Below are positions 45,740-56,911 of a DNA stretch of 64,000 nucleotides, one piece after another. The stretch spans positions 18,721,001 to 18,785,000 of the forward strand of contig CM020511.1 of assembly GCA_009823395.1 (NCBI GenBank), in the 5' to 3' direction. Source of the DNA: Thamnaconus septentrionalis (lineage: Eukaryota > Chordata > Actinopteri > Tetraodontiformes > Monacanthidae). The translations under genes and the position numbers were made by a program. How positions within the stretch are numbered: position 1 is the stretch's first letter; each line of letters opens with the position of its first letter. Under the pieces are notes generated by a model, which made no database searches, was not told the origin of the DNA, and was given only the letters and a program-made list of their open reading frames with translations.

Positions 45740-46065
45740 ACCTGAAAACTAAAAATACGCCTTCGGATCCGCTCGCGCTTGTAATTCTCAACAGCCAATC
45801 ACGGGGCGCGTATTTTTCGGTCAACGTCCTAATTTTAACCAATGATGTGCCCTGTGGGGCGGGGAAACACTTGACGCACTGGAGCTCGTGATTGACGCAA
45901 GCCTGGTGGCTAAATTTAGCAACCTGGCGGTCGGAGGCAGAGTGAGATAGCAGAGAGACCATTCATTGTGCCGCCGCTGCCGGGGCGGGCCCGACTTATT
46001 TTAGAGGCGCGATTGTGATCCAGCCAAGCCAAATATAGTCGTAGACAGGTATTTTTATCCGTAAA
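45740..46065. promoter_or_regulatory. CCAAT/GC/MEF2/CArG-rich block upstream of nr4a3
   Basis: CpG-rich. It holds MEF2 cores TAAAAATA (45750-45757), TAAATTTA (45911-45918, full CTAAATTTAG) and TATTTTTA (46050-46057), a CArG-like CCAAATATAG (46029-46038), CCAAT boxes at 45795 and 45839, and GC boxes near 45857 and 45981. It lies 1.2-1.6 kb upstream of the inferred nr4a3 start. It may be an enhancer or a divergent promoter. Confidence 0.45.
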
Positions 46066-46162
46066 GCGCGGTCACGCTTTCCCCCTCTCTCTCCAAAGGT
46101 GAATTGGGCCAAATAGTGTGAAATGAGACGCGGCTCTCTCGAGTCACCAGCAGCAGCAGCAG

Positions 46163-46164
<2 letters not shown>

Positions 46165-46197
<33 letters not shown>
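46165..46197. repeat. (GT)n microsatellite
   Basis: GT tract preceded by a CAG run (about 46146-46162), at the right edge of the CpG-rich block. Confidence 0.95.
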
Positions 46198-46198
<1 letters not shown>

Positions 46199-46397
46199 TG
46201 AGGTAGTTTTACAGTCAGCTGATTTCACCATCACAACAACAACTGTATGAGTTGGGGAGGGCAGGAGAATAAAATAAAATTAAAAAAAAACATCTCACTG
46301 CCCTTTGGTTTGTCGCTCTACACCCGGAGCACTAAGTTTTGGAAGTGCTGCTGAGTGAAAACACTATTGATTCGCTTCGTTAAACACAAACGTAGAA

Positions 46398-46469
46398 ATG
46401 GTTTGTGAATTGCAACCCCGCCACGCTGCTGCTGCTGCTACTGCCGCTGCTGCTGCTGCAGGCGGACAG
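46398..46469 (+). ncRNA. Exon-like segment of possible divergent transcript
   Basis: An ATG-initiated frame MVCELQPRHAAAAATAAAAA to GGQ ends exactly at CAG followed by GTAAGA, a near-ideal donor. It lies downstream of the CpG/CCAAT block on the plus strand. The Ala run is a GCT repeat. I recognise no protein family; a long non-coding RNA is more likely than a coding gene. Confidence 0.25.
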
Positions 46470-46929
46470 GTAAGAGCGTGCTGCTGCTTCGAGCACAGTT
46501 TGCTGTCAGAACTTGTTGCACTGTTATCATGGTGGTTATATAAAACGCACGCACACGCACACACAGGCGAGTCCTTTGTCATGCTCCCCTGGACTCGGAC
46601 CTGTCTGCCCAGGCGAAACCGCGTGCCACCCAGCACCTGGGAACGGATGCGAGATGGCAAAGGAAGACTCGTTGTTGTGTTTTCACATGAGTGAAAAGAA
46701 AAATAAATGGGGGCCACTGTCTATTGCAACACTCCACCACTCGTCTCCAAATCAACGCTGAACCAAACTACTCGATATCCTTGAACAAAAGACCAAATAT
46801 CCCCGTGAAGTAACGGCAGATCTCTGGTTGGTCACGGGAGGATGTGAAGAATGAAGCGAGAAAAACAACTGGAGAGGCTGTAGTGTAATGGCAAGTTACA
46901 ATGTTCAAAGTTCAACAAAGTTCATTCAC

Positions 46930-47045
46930 ATCTCAGGTTGTCTCCCTGTACCTGCGTGGGTTCTTATCTGGGCACTCCAGCTTCAGACATGCACATTCAT
47001 TTAATTGTCCACACCTCTTTTGAGGCTAGAGGATGGATGGAATTT
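46930..47045 (+). mobile_element. LINE 3'-tail-like fragment
   Basis: CTGCGTGGGTTCTTATCTGG, CACTCCAGCTTC, CATGCACATTCATTTAATTG and a final GGATGGATGG resemble the L2-like tail at 30840. Strongly diverged. Confidence 0.4.
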
Positions 47046-47091
47046 ATTTTTAATGCATTTATCATGCTGACCTGAGATATCTATAAAAGCC

Positions 47092-47155
47092 CCCTATAAA
47101 TGAAACTACGTAGTTTCATTTATCCCTATAAATGAAACTACGTAGTTTCATTTAT
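47092..47155. repeat. Tandem pair of perfect 28-bp palindromes
   Basis: A 32-bp unit is present twice without mismatch (47092-47123, 47124-47155). Each contains a perfect palindrome centred on ACTACGTAGT (47096-47123, 47128-47155). Single strands can fold into hairpins or a cruciform. Confidence 0.95.
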
Positions 47156-48084
47156 TCACTGTCATGTTCTGACATAAATACAAGACATGTTAAATTCCAC
47201 GACCGATCTTCAACTTCTCTTCCCGGATTTGAATGCGTGTGTGTCTGAGATTCAGCCATTCACCCAATCTCTAGCGCCCCTTATTTTGCACTTGGTCACA
47301 GAGAGGCTAGCGTGAGCTCCAGCTACCTTGAGGTGAAGGTGAGGTTACACCGAGGACAAGCTGCCACATCCAGAAACACTTAAAAAATCCCAGTTAACCT
47401 GCAGGCCCTCGTACTCGGCAGAAGGAACTGGATTTGATGCTCCGAGGAGACGATGCACCACTTTGCCACCTCCTGTGGATTTGTACTAACAGGCCCAGCC
47501 TGTTTGGGACGTTCTATATCCGCCATTGGCCAGGGCAGCACCGGATTCAGGATCATCCCAGACCATGTGAGACTGGGGAAAAAAATGATGCCTTGGACAG
47601 CCATGCTTTAAATGGATATCCATGTCTTAATTTGTGTGTGCACACAAGTCACACCTGCGAAAACACTTCTGAGTGGTTGGAGGTTGGGGAGGAGGGGTTG
47701 GAAACGTGCACCGGTTTGCCTGACCGTGCCAGCGCTTAATCAGGTGAATGGATTTTACAGCCTGTGCCGCTGATCCTGGCATAAAGACCTCTTTTTTAGC
47801 GGATTTCTTTCTTTTCTTTCTTTGATACAAACTCTGCCTTGATTAGAGTTGGAACAAAATTTCGCTTGTATTATGATTGAATTCCCCACTTAATGGCTGA
47901 TCATGTCCGCCGATCACGAGTGCTTTTCCGGGTTCCCCCGCTGTCCTCCCAGTCACAAATTTGTCACAAACGAGAGCCGTTTAAGGGAATCATAAGGATC
48001 TTTGTTGGATCCAACCGATTTGAACTTGCTTACGAATCAAAGTAAGGATAAAGAGTGCGAACGTCCTTTTTTCCTCAGCATGTA

Positions 48085-48155
48085 TCATTATTATTATTTG
48101 TATATATTATGATTATTATGATTGTGATTATTATGATTATGAATATTATTATTAC
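48085..48155. repeat. ATT/ATG-rich simple sequence
   Basis: Imperfect TTA and GATTAT array, immediately left of a non-repetitive GC-richer block with TAATCC and GATTA homeodomain-type cores at about 48233-48244. Confidence 0.8.
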
Positions 48156-48631
48156 CCGCCGCCATCCATGTTTTGCGTCACACCTGCCCCCCTCACCCAC
48201 CGCCTGAGCTCTGACCTCACCATGGTGACGTGTAATCCAGATTAACCTGCTCTCGTATTCCGCCAGACATGGAAGTGATTAGAGATTATGACCGTGTCCT
48301 TTAATAGAATTGGGCATGCGGGTAATCAACCGCGTCCACCAGCGTTTCCCTATCAGGTGACGGCTCACACACACTTGCAGGGAACAAAGTGCTTGTTTAT
48401 CTACCAACAGAGGTTAACGGATTGGTTTACACCAATTTTCTTGTTTGCTTGCGTGTAGTTCGGTTTTAGCTACGATTTCAGCCGTTTGAACCCTCCCCCA
48501 TTGAGTGACTGGATGTCCCAGTGAATGTCTGAGCTAAATATTGACTCTGAAGTATTTTTTTTTCTGTTTAATTAAACATTTCATCGTGACGCCATCTATC
48601 AGTGTTGCTTGCGTGGTGCCTCTGCTCTCAG

Positions 48632-48717
48632 GTTCCCCACAGTTAAGCAAACACTTCCTGGCTTTTTCAGGAACCTGGGCCATCTTGACAGCGACCCAGG
48701 TGTTGAAGACAGAGACG
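48632..48717 (+). ncRNA. Second exon-like segment on plus strand
   Basis: TGCCTCTGCTCTCAG acceptor, 86 nt, then GACG with donor GTGAGT. One frame is open through it but matches no family I know. It could belong to the same transcript as 46398-46469. Confidence 0.2.
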
Positions 48718-49064
48718 GTGAGTACACAAAATGAAAAGAATAAAGCTTGGTAAAGAAAGTGAAGAGACTTGACTGACACGCCACGTCCCAAAACGTTTTC
48801 ACTTCACGTCTTCTCACTTTTGTTCTTTGTCTCTGAGGAAGACCATCAGTCTTTACAAATGTGGTGGAAAGGAATTTGTTAGTTACACTGTGTTGTGTTT
48901 CTTGGTTCTAATATTATATAACATGTGATATTATTTATAATTATGTACGATTTTAAAACATTTCTCACCATTTTTTTGTTTTTATTCTTCCACCTTGTGA
49001 TTTTGATAAATCAAGGAAAAGTCAAAGATGAAGTTGATAAATTAGCTTACACTCTGGTGTTTCT

Positions 49065-49330
49065 GTGTGTGTGTGTTCTTGCAAATATAGCATCGTGAGG
49101 ACCAAAATACGTTTTTTAAACTCAAATTGTGCTCACACCTTTGTGAAGTGAGTCTTAATTTGTCATTCTTTACTGTTCCTCACAATTTTACCCTTAAAAT
49201 TTACGAGGGAGGTGTGATTGGCTGTTAAAAGTTGGGTCAAAGGTTTACATGAGACTAAACAAAAGAATGAATAATGAATGGAAGCAAACTAAAGTCCCCA
49301 CAAAGATAGACAGACAAATGTATCTACGTG
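49065..49330 (+). mobile_element. Dispersed fish repeat with GTGAGGACC motif
   Basis: Starts GTGTGTTCTTGCAAATATAG then CATCGTGAGGACCAAAATA, and ends AGTCCCCACAAAGATAGACA. These phrases recur in teleost genomes at the two ends of one repeat family. The copy is diverged, with no coding capacity. Confidence 0.5.
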
Positions 49331-49767
49331 TGATTGATGCTACTCTTAAATGAATGAATGAGTGAATGGTTGAATGAGTAAACAGTGGTTTTCAATTTGA
49401 CAAATCAAATGATTATTATTTATTGTTCCCCTTTTCCTTTTTGCATCCGAAAAACCGATTATTGCGCAATAAAAATCTTCCCTGACAGATTAAATGTTTT
49501 CTGCGTTGGTGCAGAATTGTTAACTGTGTAGACTTGTCAGCGCTGTCAGATTTATGGCAGTAGTAGCAAGGGCCCTTTGCATAAAAAAAAAAAAAAGCGC
49601 AGCATGTCATACTTGTCGGCACACGGTAAAGCAATGCGAGCATCTTCTGGGGCCTTCTGCTGACTGCGCGCTGGACATATTGAGCTGAGACACTGTGGCT
49701 TATCACAAGCGAAAAGCGGCCGTGTCAGTGTGTGAATGAGCTCTCTATGTGCGCCAGGGCCGACGCA

Positions 49768-49792
49768 GGCAGGCAGGCAGGCAGGCAGGCAG
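49768..49792. repeat. (GCAG)n microsatellite
   Basis: About six GCAG units within a GC-rich stretch. Confidence 0.9.
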
Positions 49793-50004
49793 CACTCAGC
49801 GCTCTGGTGACACAGGAGAAAGAGGAAAGCAGAGAAAGGGAGAAACAGAGAAAGGCTTTTATCTGCGTGTCACCAAATCTGCTCCGACTCCGACGTCAGA
49901 GTGCAAGTGAGGACGAGGGAGGGTGGGTGCGCGGGGGAAGAGGATCGCTGGCTGCGACCAGTGTGGCGCTCAATGGTGGCATTCTTCCCCTTTTCTGCAG
50001 ATGC

Positions 50005-50005
<1 letters not shown>

Positions 50006-50044
<39 letters not shown>

Positions 50045-50054
50045 ACACACACAC
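50006..50054. repeat. (CA)n microsatellite
   Basis: CA tract inside the GC-rich 49.74-50.30 kb stretch. It is followed by CCGCCAGGGGGA, a partial CTCF-like motif on the plus strand at about 50057-50068. Confidence 0.85.
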
Positions 50055-52924
50055 CACCGCCAGGGGGATTCCCCCCGGGAGTACCCGAGTGAAGTAACAC
50101 AACCTCTCCGCTGCCTTATCGCTCCGGTGCCCAGGAACAGGGCCGAGGAGTGTAAGAAGTGTTTCCACCGGCCGCGACACAGGAGTCGCGCTGTATATCA
50201 CCCAGGGACTCGGGCCATTATACCACCTTGCCATTAAGTGTTATGTGCGCGCATCGACGAGGTAACGCGCGGCAGCTTGTGCGTGACGTTCTGCGGTCGG
50301 CCACCCCGCCCCGCTCGTCTGATGACAGATTTATCGCAGTGCATTTTATTATCCCCAAACGAATCTTGGCGGCACAATGCACAGCTTTGTGTGAGTTTTT
50401 CGGACGTCCGTGTAAAAGTAAAGACAAAAAAACACAGTGTGTCGTTTGTGGTCGCATTTCTGTGTTCCTTTTGTGCCTTTTGGTAAAAAAATGGAACGCC
50501 TCCACGCAACCGTGCTTTGATCTCAGGGGCAGGGACAATTAGTGCGATGGCTGGGCAGGCGCGTGTGCTTGGATGCTGACGTGGGGAAGAGTTGCTGCAT
50601 TCTTTGCTGCAACATTCCTGGCTGCAGCGGAGCTGCAGATGCGGCGCTCAGCCTCCGCTAAACGAGGCTGAGAAATCACATGAATGGGGTTCTGGATGTG
50701 CGGGAAAGCGATTGCATTTCTTTATGATAAGACCTCAGATGCAACAAGAGAAAAACAATCAACACAGCTAATGCACATGGGCCAAAATACAAAAGCCATA
50801 ACTATTGATTGGCCTGTCTCAGTCACACCACGAGGAAGCAGGTGCGTGTCAAGCAAGATCCGGAATACAGGATCAAATGACAATGCGTGCCGTTTCATAC
50901 CTTCTTAAGCACCTTCTTTTTTTCTTTTTCTTTTCACTGAAGCCACCCTCGGAAAGAATCTGCATTATTTTGGCGACAAGCCCAACGTTCATCACGGCCA
51001 GAAACAAATTGTCCCGGTTTTAAAGCCGAGCAAGGAAACGTACAAAAAAACTTTATACAAATAATAATCATCATCGGTTGGGATTTAATGCTCCTAATCC
51101 CGGGAAAAAAAAGAGAAAAAACTGGCTTGACCACTTTCGAAAAAGCATTTGTGCGCTCTTGAATAGTCAGTCTACGCCCTTCGATCCAGTCTGCAGCCGT
51201 GTGGTGGGGCAGCACAAGTCCGTCCATTGCGAAAAGGCTAAAATTAGCGCCTGTGGTTTTCAACGAGGCTCCGCTGTCCCAGGGGGCCAGTAGATGTAAC
51301 TTACATTTGTACTGCGGTGTTTGAACTGTTGATGGAAGGGACCTGTCAGTCACGTCAGCAAGATGGGCAGATCAAACAACACACTGTGCACACTGCTGTT
51401 GTGCAGCTGTTGAAAGGATCCTCACTCACATCCTTGTTTGGTGACACTGGAGCTCTTTGTCTCCTCGCCTTCCCTCAAATTGCCTTTTAGTTATCCTCGC
51501 CCCTTGTGGAGTCTGAAAATACCGAATAAAGAAAATATGTTTTTATTCACATGCAGAGTTTTCATGGACGTGATCCATTAGTTGGTAATTAACAGTGTAA
51601 ATCTACTATTTGTGCCAAACTAGAAATGCATTTCAATAGAAATCTCTCAAATATTTAGTTTTACCTTTGACTCTCAAGAAAAAAGGGCAAGAAAAAAGCA
51701 GTCGTGGTGTTGCCTTTTTTATTGTGTTCCAAACTTGTGAAAAAATAGCTCCTCACCTGCCAAACTTCTGTTTGATGCAATAAATTGTGTCAGTGCTCTG
51801 GGTATTAAGTTTGCAACCTATAATTCCTGCCGGCGAATTTAATTGCACGTGGGTGTAATTTGAACGACGGACTGGAAACATGTGAACAGCGGGTGAATGA
51901 ATCACTCTTGTGTAGGCAGTTGTGCAAAGGCCACTTCTAGGCGATACCAAAAAAAAAACCAAAACAGGAACATCGACTCGAGTGTGTGTCTGGTGATGTG
52001 TAAGATGTTGAGAAAGTTTAGTCCAGGATTCCCCTTTGCATTCAGACCAGATATAGCGCGACAGAGCGAAGCTGCTTAGGTTGTCATGACATTGCCCAAT
52101 ATTTGTATGGCGTTTTTAAGAACATACCCATCGATAAGGATTGCGTTGAGATAAAATGTCTTGTTTTCAAAGCCATGCAGTAGCTGCTGCAGGTGACTGT
52201 TGGCAAACCGCAGCCTTGAACGCAACTCCACACGCATCATTTAGTTTCACCTCCGCCCGTGCCACTCCCACCCCTTCAGTCCAAATATCTCCGTGACAGC
52301 TTGTAATTGTAGTTCGGGTGTGCTTCATGCGAAGGAGCAAAGGCATTTTTTGGGTTGCAGCGTTGAGCAGAATGTCTTTTTTTTTTTTTTTTTGCCTACC
52401 CTGTGATTTTATTTATTCATGCATGTATTTTCTGGCTTTATATTCCCTCCGCCTTACATCGGTGCGCGGACTCCAAATATGTGCGTTTGACGCTCCGAGC
52501 CTGACGCCCGCGGGTCACACGCTGACCACGCAGTCATGTGCACCGGCAGACGTGCGCGCGCACTTGCATATGCAGAGACCCACAGATACACACACCCACG
52601 CATGCTCACAGATAAACAAGCGGTTGCATTTCGGCATGAGTCACAGCCGTGGGCAGAGGTGGAAAGATTCCTTGTTTGGGCTACCCCCCTGAATACTGAC
52701 ACTTGGGATGCTTCTTTTTGCACCAACATATTTGTTTCTAATGCTCGATAATCTGCCGATCGGTTCACGCCTGCCGAGACCGCAGATATCTATTTTGGTT
52801 GGGATTTATCTTCTTGAGGAAGTGAACACGCTGTCTCGATTGAAGACACTGGTTAAAATGATTAGCCCAAGTATGAAACGATTGGCAAAACGCTCCCTGT
52901 GTCATTTATTTACACAGTTACTTT

Positions 52925-53110
52925 GAATCAAATCAATCAATCAATTCATCAACTTTTATTTACAAAGGGCTAAATCAAATCCGGACGCGTCTCGAAGCGC
53001 TTTGCACAGTCAGAGAGTAAATTGACTACAAAGCAAGATGAAGCGACAGTGGCAGGAAGAAACCTTGAGGAGACCCCCGACTGTGGAGGGCGACCGCCTG
53101 CTCCGACCGT
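52925..53110 (+). mobile_element. Dispersed repeat fragment (LINE/SINE tail)
   Basis: AATCAATCAATCAATTC, CTTTTATTTACAAAGGGC, AAGCGCTTTGCACAG, AGTGGCAGGAAGAAACCTTG and AGGAGACCCCC are typical of a frequent teleost repeat. The assignment to a named family is not certain. Confidence 0.55.
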
Positions 53111-55204
53111 CTCATGACATCGTCATCACTGATGATGCGAACTTGACTCATAACGCACATTAGTGTTGTGTGCACCCCACTTCGTATTGTGGTGTTTTGT
53201 ATTTTTCCTTCTGTGACAAGTCAAAAAAAATAATAAAAAGCTTCCGTAATTTAAGACGGGTGCATTTTTATGACTCACGATGTGATTGAATCACGCTGTG
53301 TGATAGCTGAATAACTGAATGTTAAAGGTTTTTCAGGACTGACCTTTAAACGTACCATAGACTTCCTGAGACAAGGATTTATTTTTATGGTTTCCGTGTA
53401 TTTGTGAGATTTTTTTTTTTTAAGGCTTCTGCTGTTTGTTTGTTTTTTTTTCCACTTTTAATTGCTAATTATCTATCATTCTGTGCCAGTCTGTTCAGTC
53501 AGTCTTCTGCCCGCTTTCCCTGGTTACACGTTTGGTCAAAAATGTGCAATTGAAAGAAAAAAAAACAACAGCACATTTTAAAAAAAGTTTCATTGGTTTT
53601 GTTTTTATGTGCAGACACAGTTTGCAGGAAATACTTTTGCATGGCAGCTGTGCCGGTAGCTTTGGTTATTTTAGTCTCTTTGGCGTGTCATTGTAAAGCC
53701 TTACATTAAAGTTTGGATCAATGTACTTTTCAGGTATGTCTTTGTAAAACACACAAAGTAAACATGACCAGTTCCCCCGGGTTTCCTTTCAGTGTTGCTC
53801 ACAGTGTGAATGAGATGCTTTTGGAGGCTGAGTGGCAACTATATTCACACTGACATATAACAGTGGTGCCTCTTAAACTCAATGTACATTCAGCTTATCT
53901 TTTATGGAACAGCAAATGTCAGCTTTTGTAGCAGGAACTTGTCTGATCATGTCTTTGCCTGCAGCTTTGTGTGTTACGTGCATGAGTGCGTGCCTGTGTT
54001 TGTGTGTGTGCGTGCGTGCCTGTCGCGTGTCTGATAGCGAGTGTGTGTTTGAATGTATGCATCACATTAAAGTTTATCTTAGATGTGTTTTACAAGCTGA
54101 CTCATCACACATGATCATTTGTCAAGACATTATTGTCCTCCGCCTTTTTTTTTGTTGCGTGGGTGATATGTAAACATTTCTTCAGTGAGGTGTCAAATTT
54201 TTAACTTTTCACACATAAACCTTTACAAAAGGTAGTCTACACAACTGACCTTTGGAAATCTACAGATATCTGCTCATGTAATATCCAATTTGTCGTAGCT
54301 ACTTTTTATGAAAAAAAACAACCTGGGTTTAATCTGATGACATAAAAAATTGACAAGTAGAAGCTTACTTTGTCAAGTTTGAACTACTTATTGGCTATTT
54401 TAAGTGCATCAAATCTTAGAGTGTAACAGCATCAAAGCTGAGCAAATGTGAATGAGGTGGTATTTTCAAAGTTTTGAATACTTTCATAGGATAGAGGGAG
54501 AGTTGGGTATTTCTGGGAGCTTGTTTCCTCGCTTGACACGTCTGTGAGTCAAGCCGAGAAACAAAACTGCAGTTTCACTTCTCAGTTCAGAGGGGGCCTT
54601 TAAAGAGCAAAAGTCATTGCACTCATCGATGGGCTTGTCCTCACAGACTTTGATATTTTTAAATATGGAATTTTGTCACAAAGCTCATTCTCTCGTCCAC
54701 GCAAAGAGTTGTTGGGGGGCCTGGGGAATTCAGACACGTGCTTTTGAGTTTGCACGTTTATGAGAGTAACTGGCTTTTCCATTTTGTATGACTGCTACTA
54801 TCCTCACATGACACTTAGTATCAGGGGCACCTCATGATGCTACATGTTTAAACATACACACTTAAATGTGCTTTCGAAAGTCAAACGATTAAAAAGACAA
54901 CAATAGTAAAATGATTCATGCCAAAAGGAAACGACATTAGCTACATGCCTAGTCAATGTCGTCATAAAAGCTGCTCTAAGCTCAAGTTAAAGGGATTCAA
55001 AATGAGAAGTGTTCAATTCCTCATCTGTCACTGTAGCTTAACATGTCCTCTTTCTGTGTATGTGTACTTAAAACATAGCAGAATATATCATAAGTACCAG
55101 TAGCATGTAGTAGAATGATTGGGTGTCGGTAATACAAGAATCCTTAATTAACTTCACTTATAGGGTCAGATAAAACTGATTTATATTATATACATATACT
55201 GTAT

Positions 55205-55285
55205 GTGTGTGTGTGTGTGTGTGTACGTAGCACTTTGAGATTTTATAATGAAAAGTGCTTTATAAAAAAAATATTATTATTATTA
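55205..55285 (+). mobile_element. LINE 3' tail with ATT microsatellite
   Basis: GTAGCACTTTGAGATTTTAT, AAAAGTGCTTTATAAAAAAA and a terminal ATTATTATTATT resemble the end of a fish LINE. A GT tract precedes it and TACATATA simple sequence follows. Confidence 0.5.
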
Positions 55286-56457
55286 CATATACACATATAT
55301 GTGTGTGTGTACATGTACAAAAGTGTACATATATGTATGTGTGTGTACATATACACATTTATGGATACGTGTGTGTGTGTGTGTGTGTTTATTGATATCG
55401 AGAAATTGTCAATAAAACGTAAAATCAGTCCACAAATCAAACCTGGAGAGACGAAGGGGACCAAGAATAGGTCAAAGGTCAAGTGGAAATGTAGCCGTTC
55501 CCAACATTTCAACGCTTCAAGGTTCTTCGGAGAGATCGCAACTCTTTTCGCCATCGGCGCAGGCGCAGGCGCCAAATTGCTCGGCTCCTTGGCAAGCCTT
55601 GTGAAACATGGTGCAGGTGCCCTCATTACATTCAGCCACGTCACCAACGGTCATCGGCGCTCGCTCAGGTTCGAGTTTATTTTACTTAGAAAGTCACGGC
55701 GCGGAACAAAGAAACGGCTTCCAACGCGTTTCGGAACAGAAAATCTCGCCGCAAGAGGCATGTTGGGATTACATTTGTTATTTAAGTAGCCTTCCGCTCA
55801 TCTTTGACCTTTTCGCTCGCAAGGTTTACCTCCTGTGATTCACACATTTCAACTCTGACATTTAAATCTCACCTCCTTCTCACGATTGAAACTCAACGCT
55901 CCATGATTATCTGGGTACAGGAATCTCGCATGCGCTGCAAGGCATATCAGCGCAGGCTGCGTGGGCTCCCAGCTATGAGCGGGTAGAACACCAATCCGTG
56001 CCATTGTGGCCTTCCCAGAAGTTCCCCGGCACGCCGTGGGAGGCACTCCCAGAAATTTCCACAAGCCCAAAAAAAAAAAAAAAAACCAGAGCGAGCGTGG
56101 GCAGCAAGACGGTTCTCCTCAGGTTGAGCCTGCTTGCATACCTGCAAAGTATGTGCGCATGCCGCTCCCCATGACTGGCAGCGCTTGACTTGTTGTGTGG
56201 GAGTGTGTCGCCGAAAAGAGAAAAAAAGAAATGCTGACATAATTTTTTGCCTCTGATGCAAGACGGCCAAAGGGAGTTCCTGCCGTATTCGTCATTTTCG
56301 GCAATATAGATGCACAATTGGTTTTGCTGTGAGTCTGCCAGCGTTCTGAAGACGCAGTACAGTCCTGCGGAAAAGACACAGTTTTGTGTTACTACTCACG
56401 CACACGTTGATGGACGAATCGCAGAGCTTTAACCACCGCTGCCATTTCTGTTCAAGG

Positions 56458-56911
56458 CAGAGGTGGGAAGTAAAGTACAAATACTTTGTTTCTGTACTTG
56501 ACTCGATTTTTCAGGTATTTGTACTGAACTTGAGCCTTTCTTTTTCTGACGACTTTTTACTTTTACTGCCTACATTTGCACACAAATATTTGTACTTTAA
56601 ACTCTAAAAAACTATAGTATTGACAATAGCAAAGATGTTCTAAAATATCCAGATGCTCATCAAGACCTCTGACCTCTGGTCAGTTCACTTCAGGTTATTC
56701 TGTCACAGCTTTTTCATTTCTGCGTAATGGATATTGTTTCATGAAAGCCCCAAACATTTAAATGTTTGGGGCTTACATTTCAGAACCTGTACGTTCTTAC
56801 TTTTACTTGAATAAAGTAGTTGAAAGTACTTTTACTTTTACCAGTGTTTTTTTTAACACAAGAATCCACATTTTTACTTAAGAACAGAATGTGAGCACTT
56901 TTGCCACCTCG
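56458..56911 (+). mobile_element. Non-autonomous repeat, copy B
   Basis: CAGAGGTGGGAAGTAAAGTA at the left and CACTTTTGCCACCT at the right, with AGGTGG/CCACCT as terminal inverted repeats. Same family and orientation as 29554-30056. It contains a 30-bp perfect palindrome at 56745-56774. Confidence 0.65.

Noticed and set aside
50057..50068. CTCF-like CCGCCAGGGGGA motif
   Set aside because: Only part of the consensus matches and it borders a CA repeat; not enough to call an insulator.
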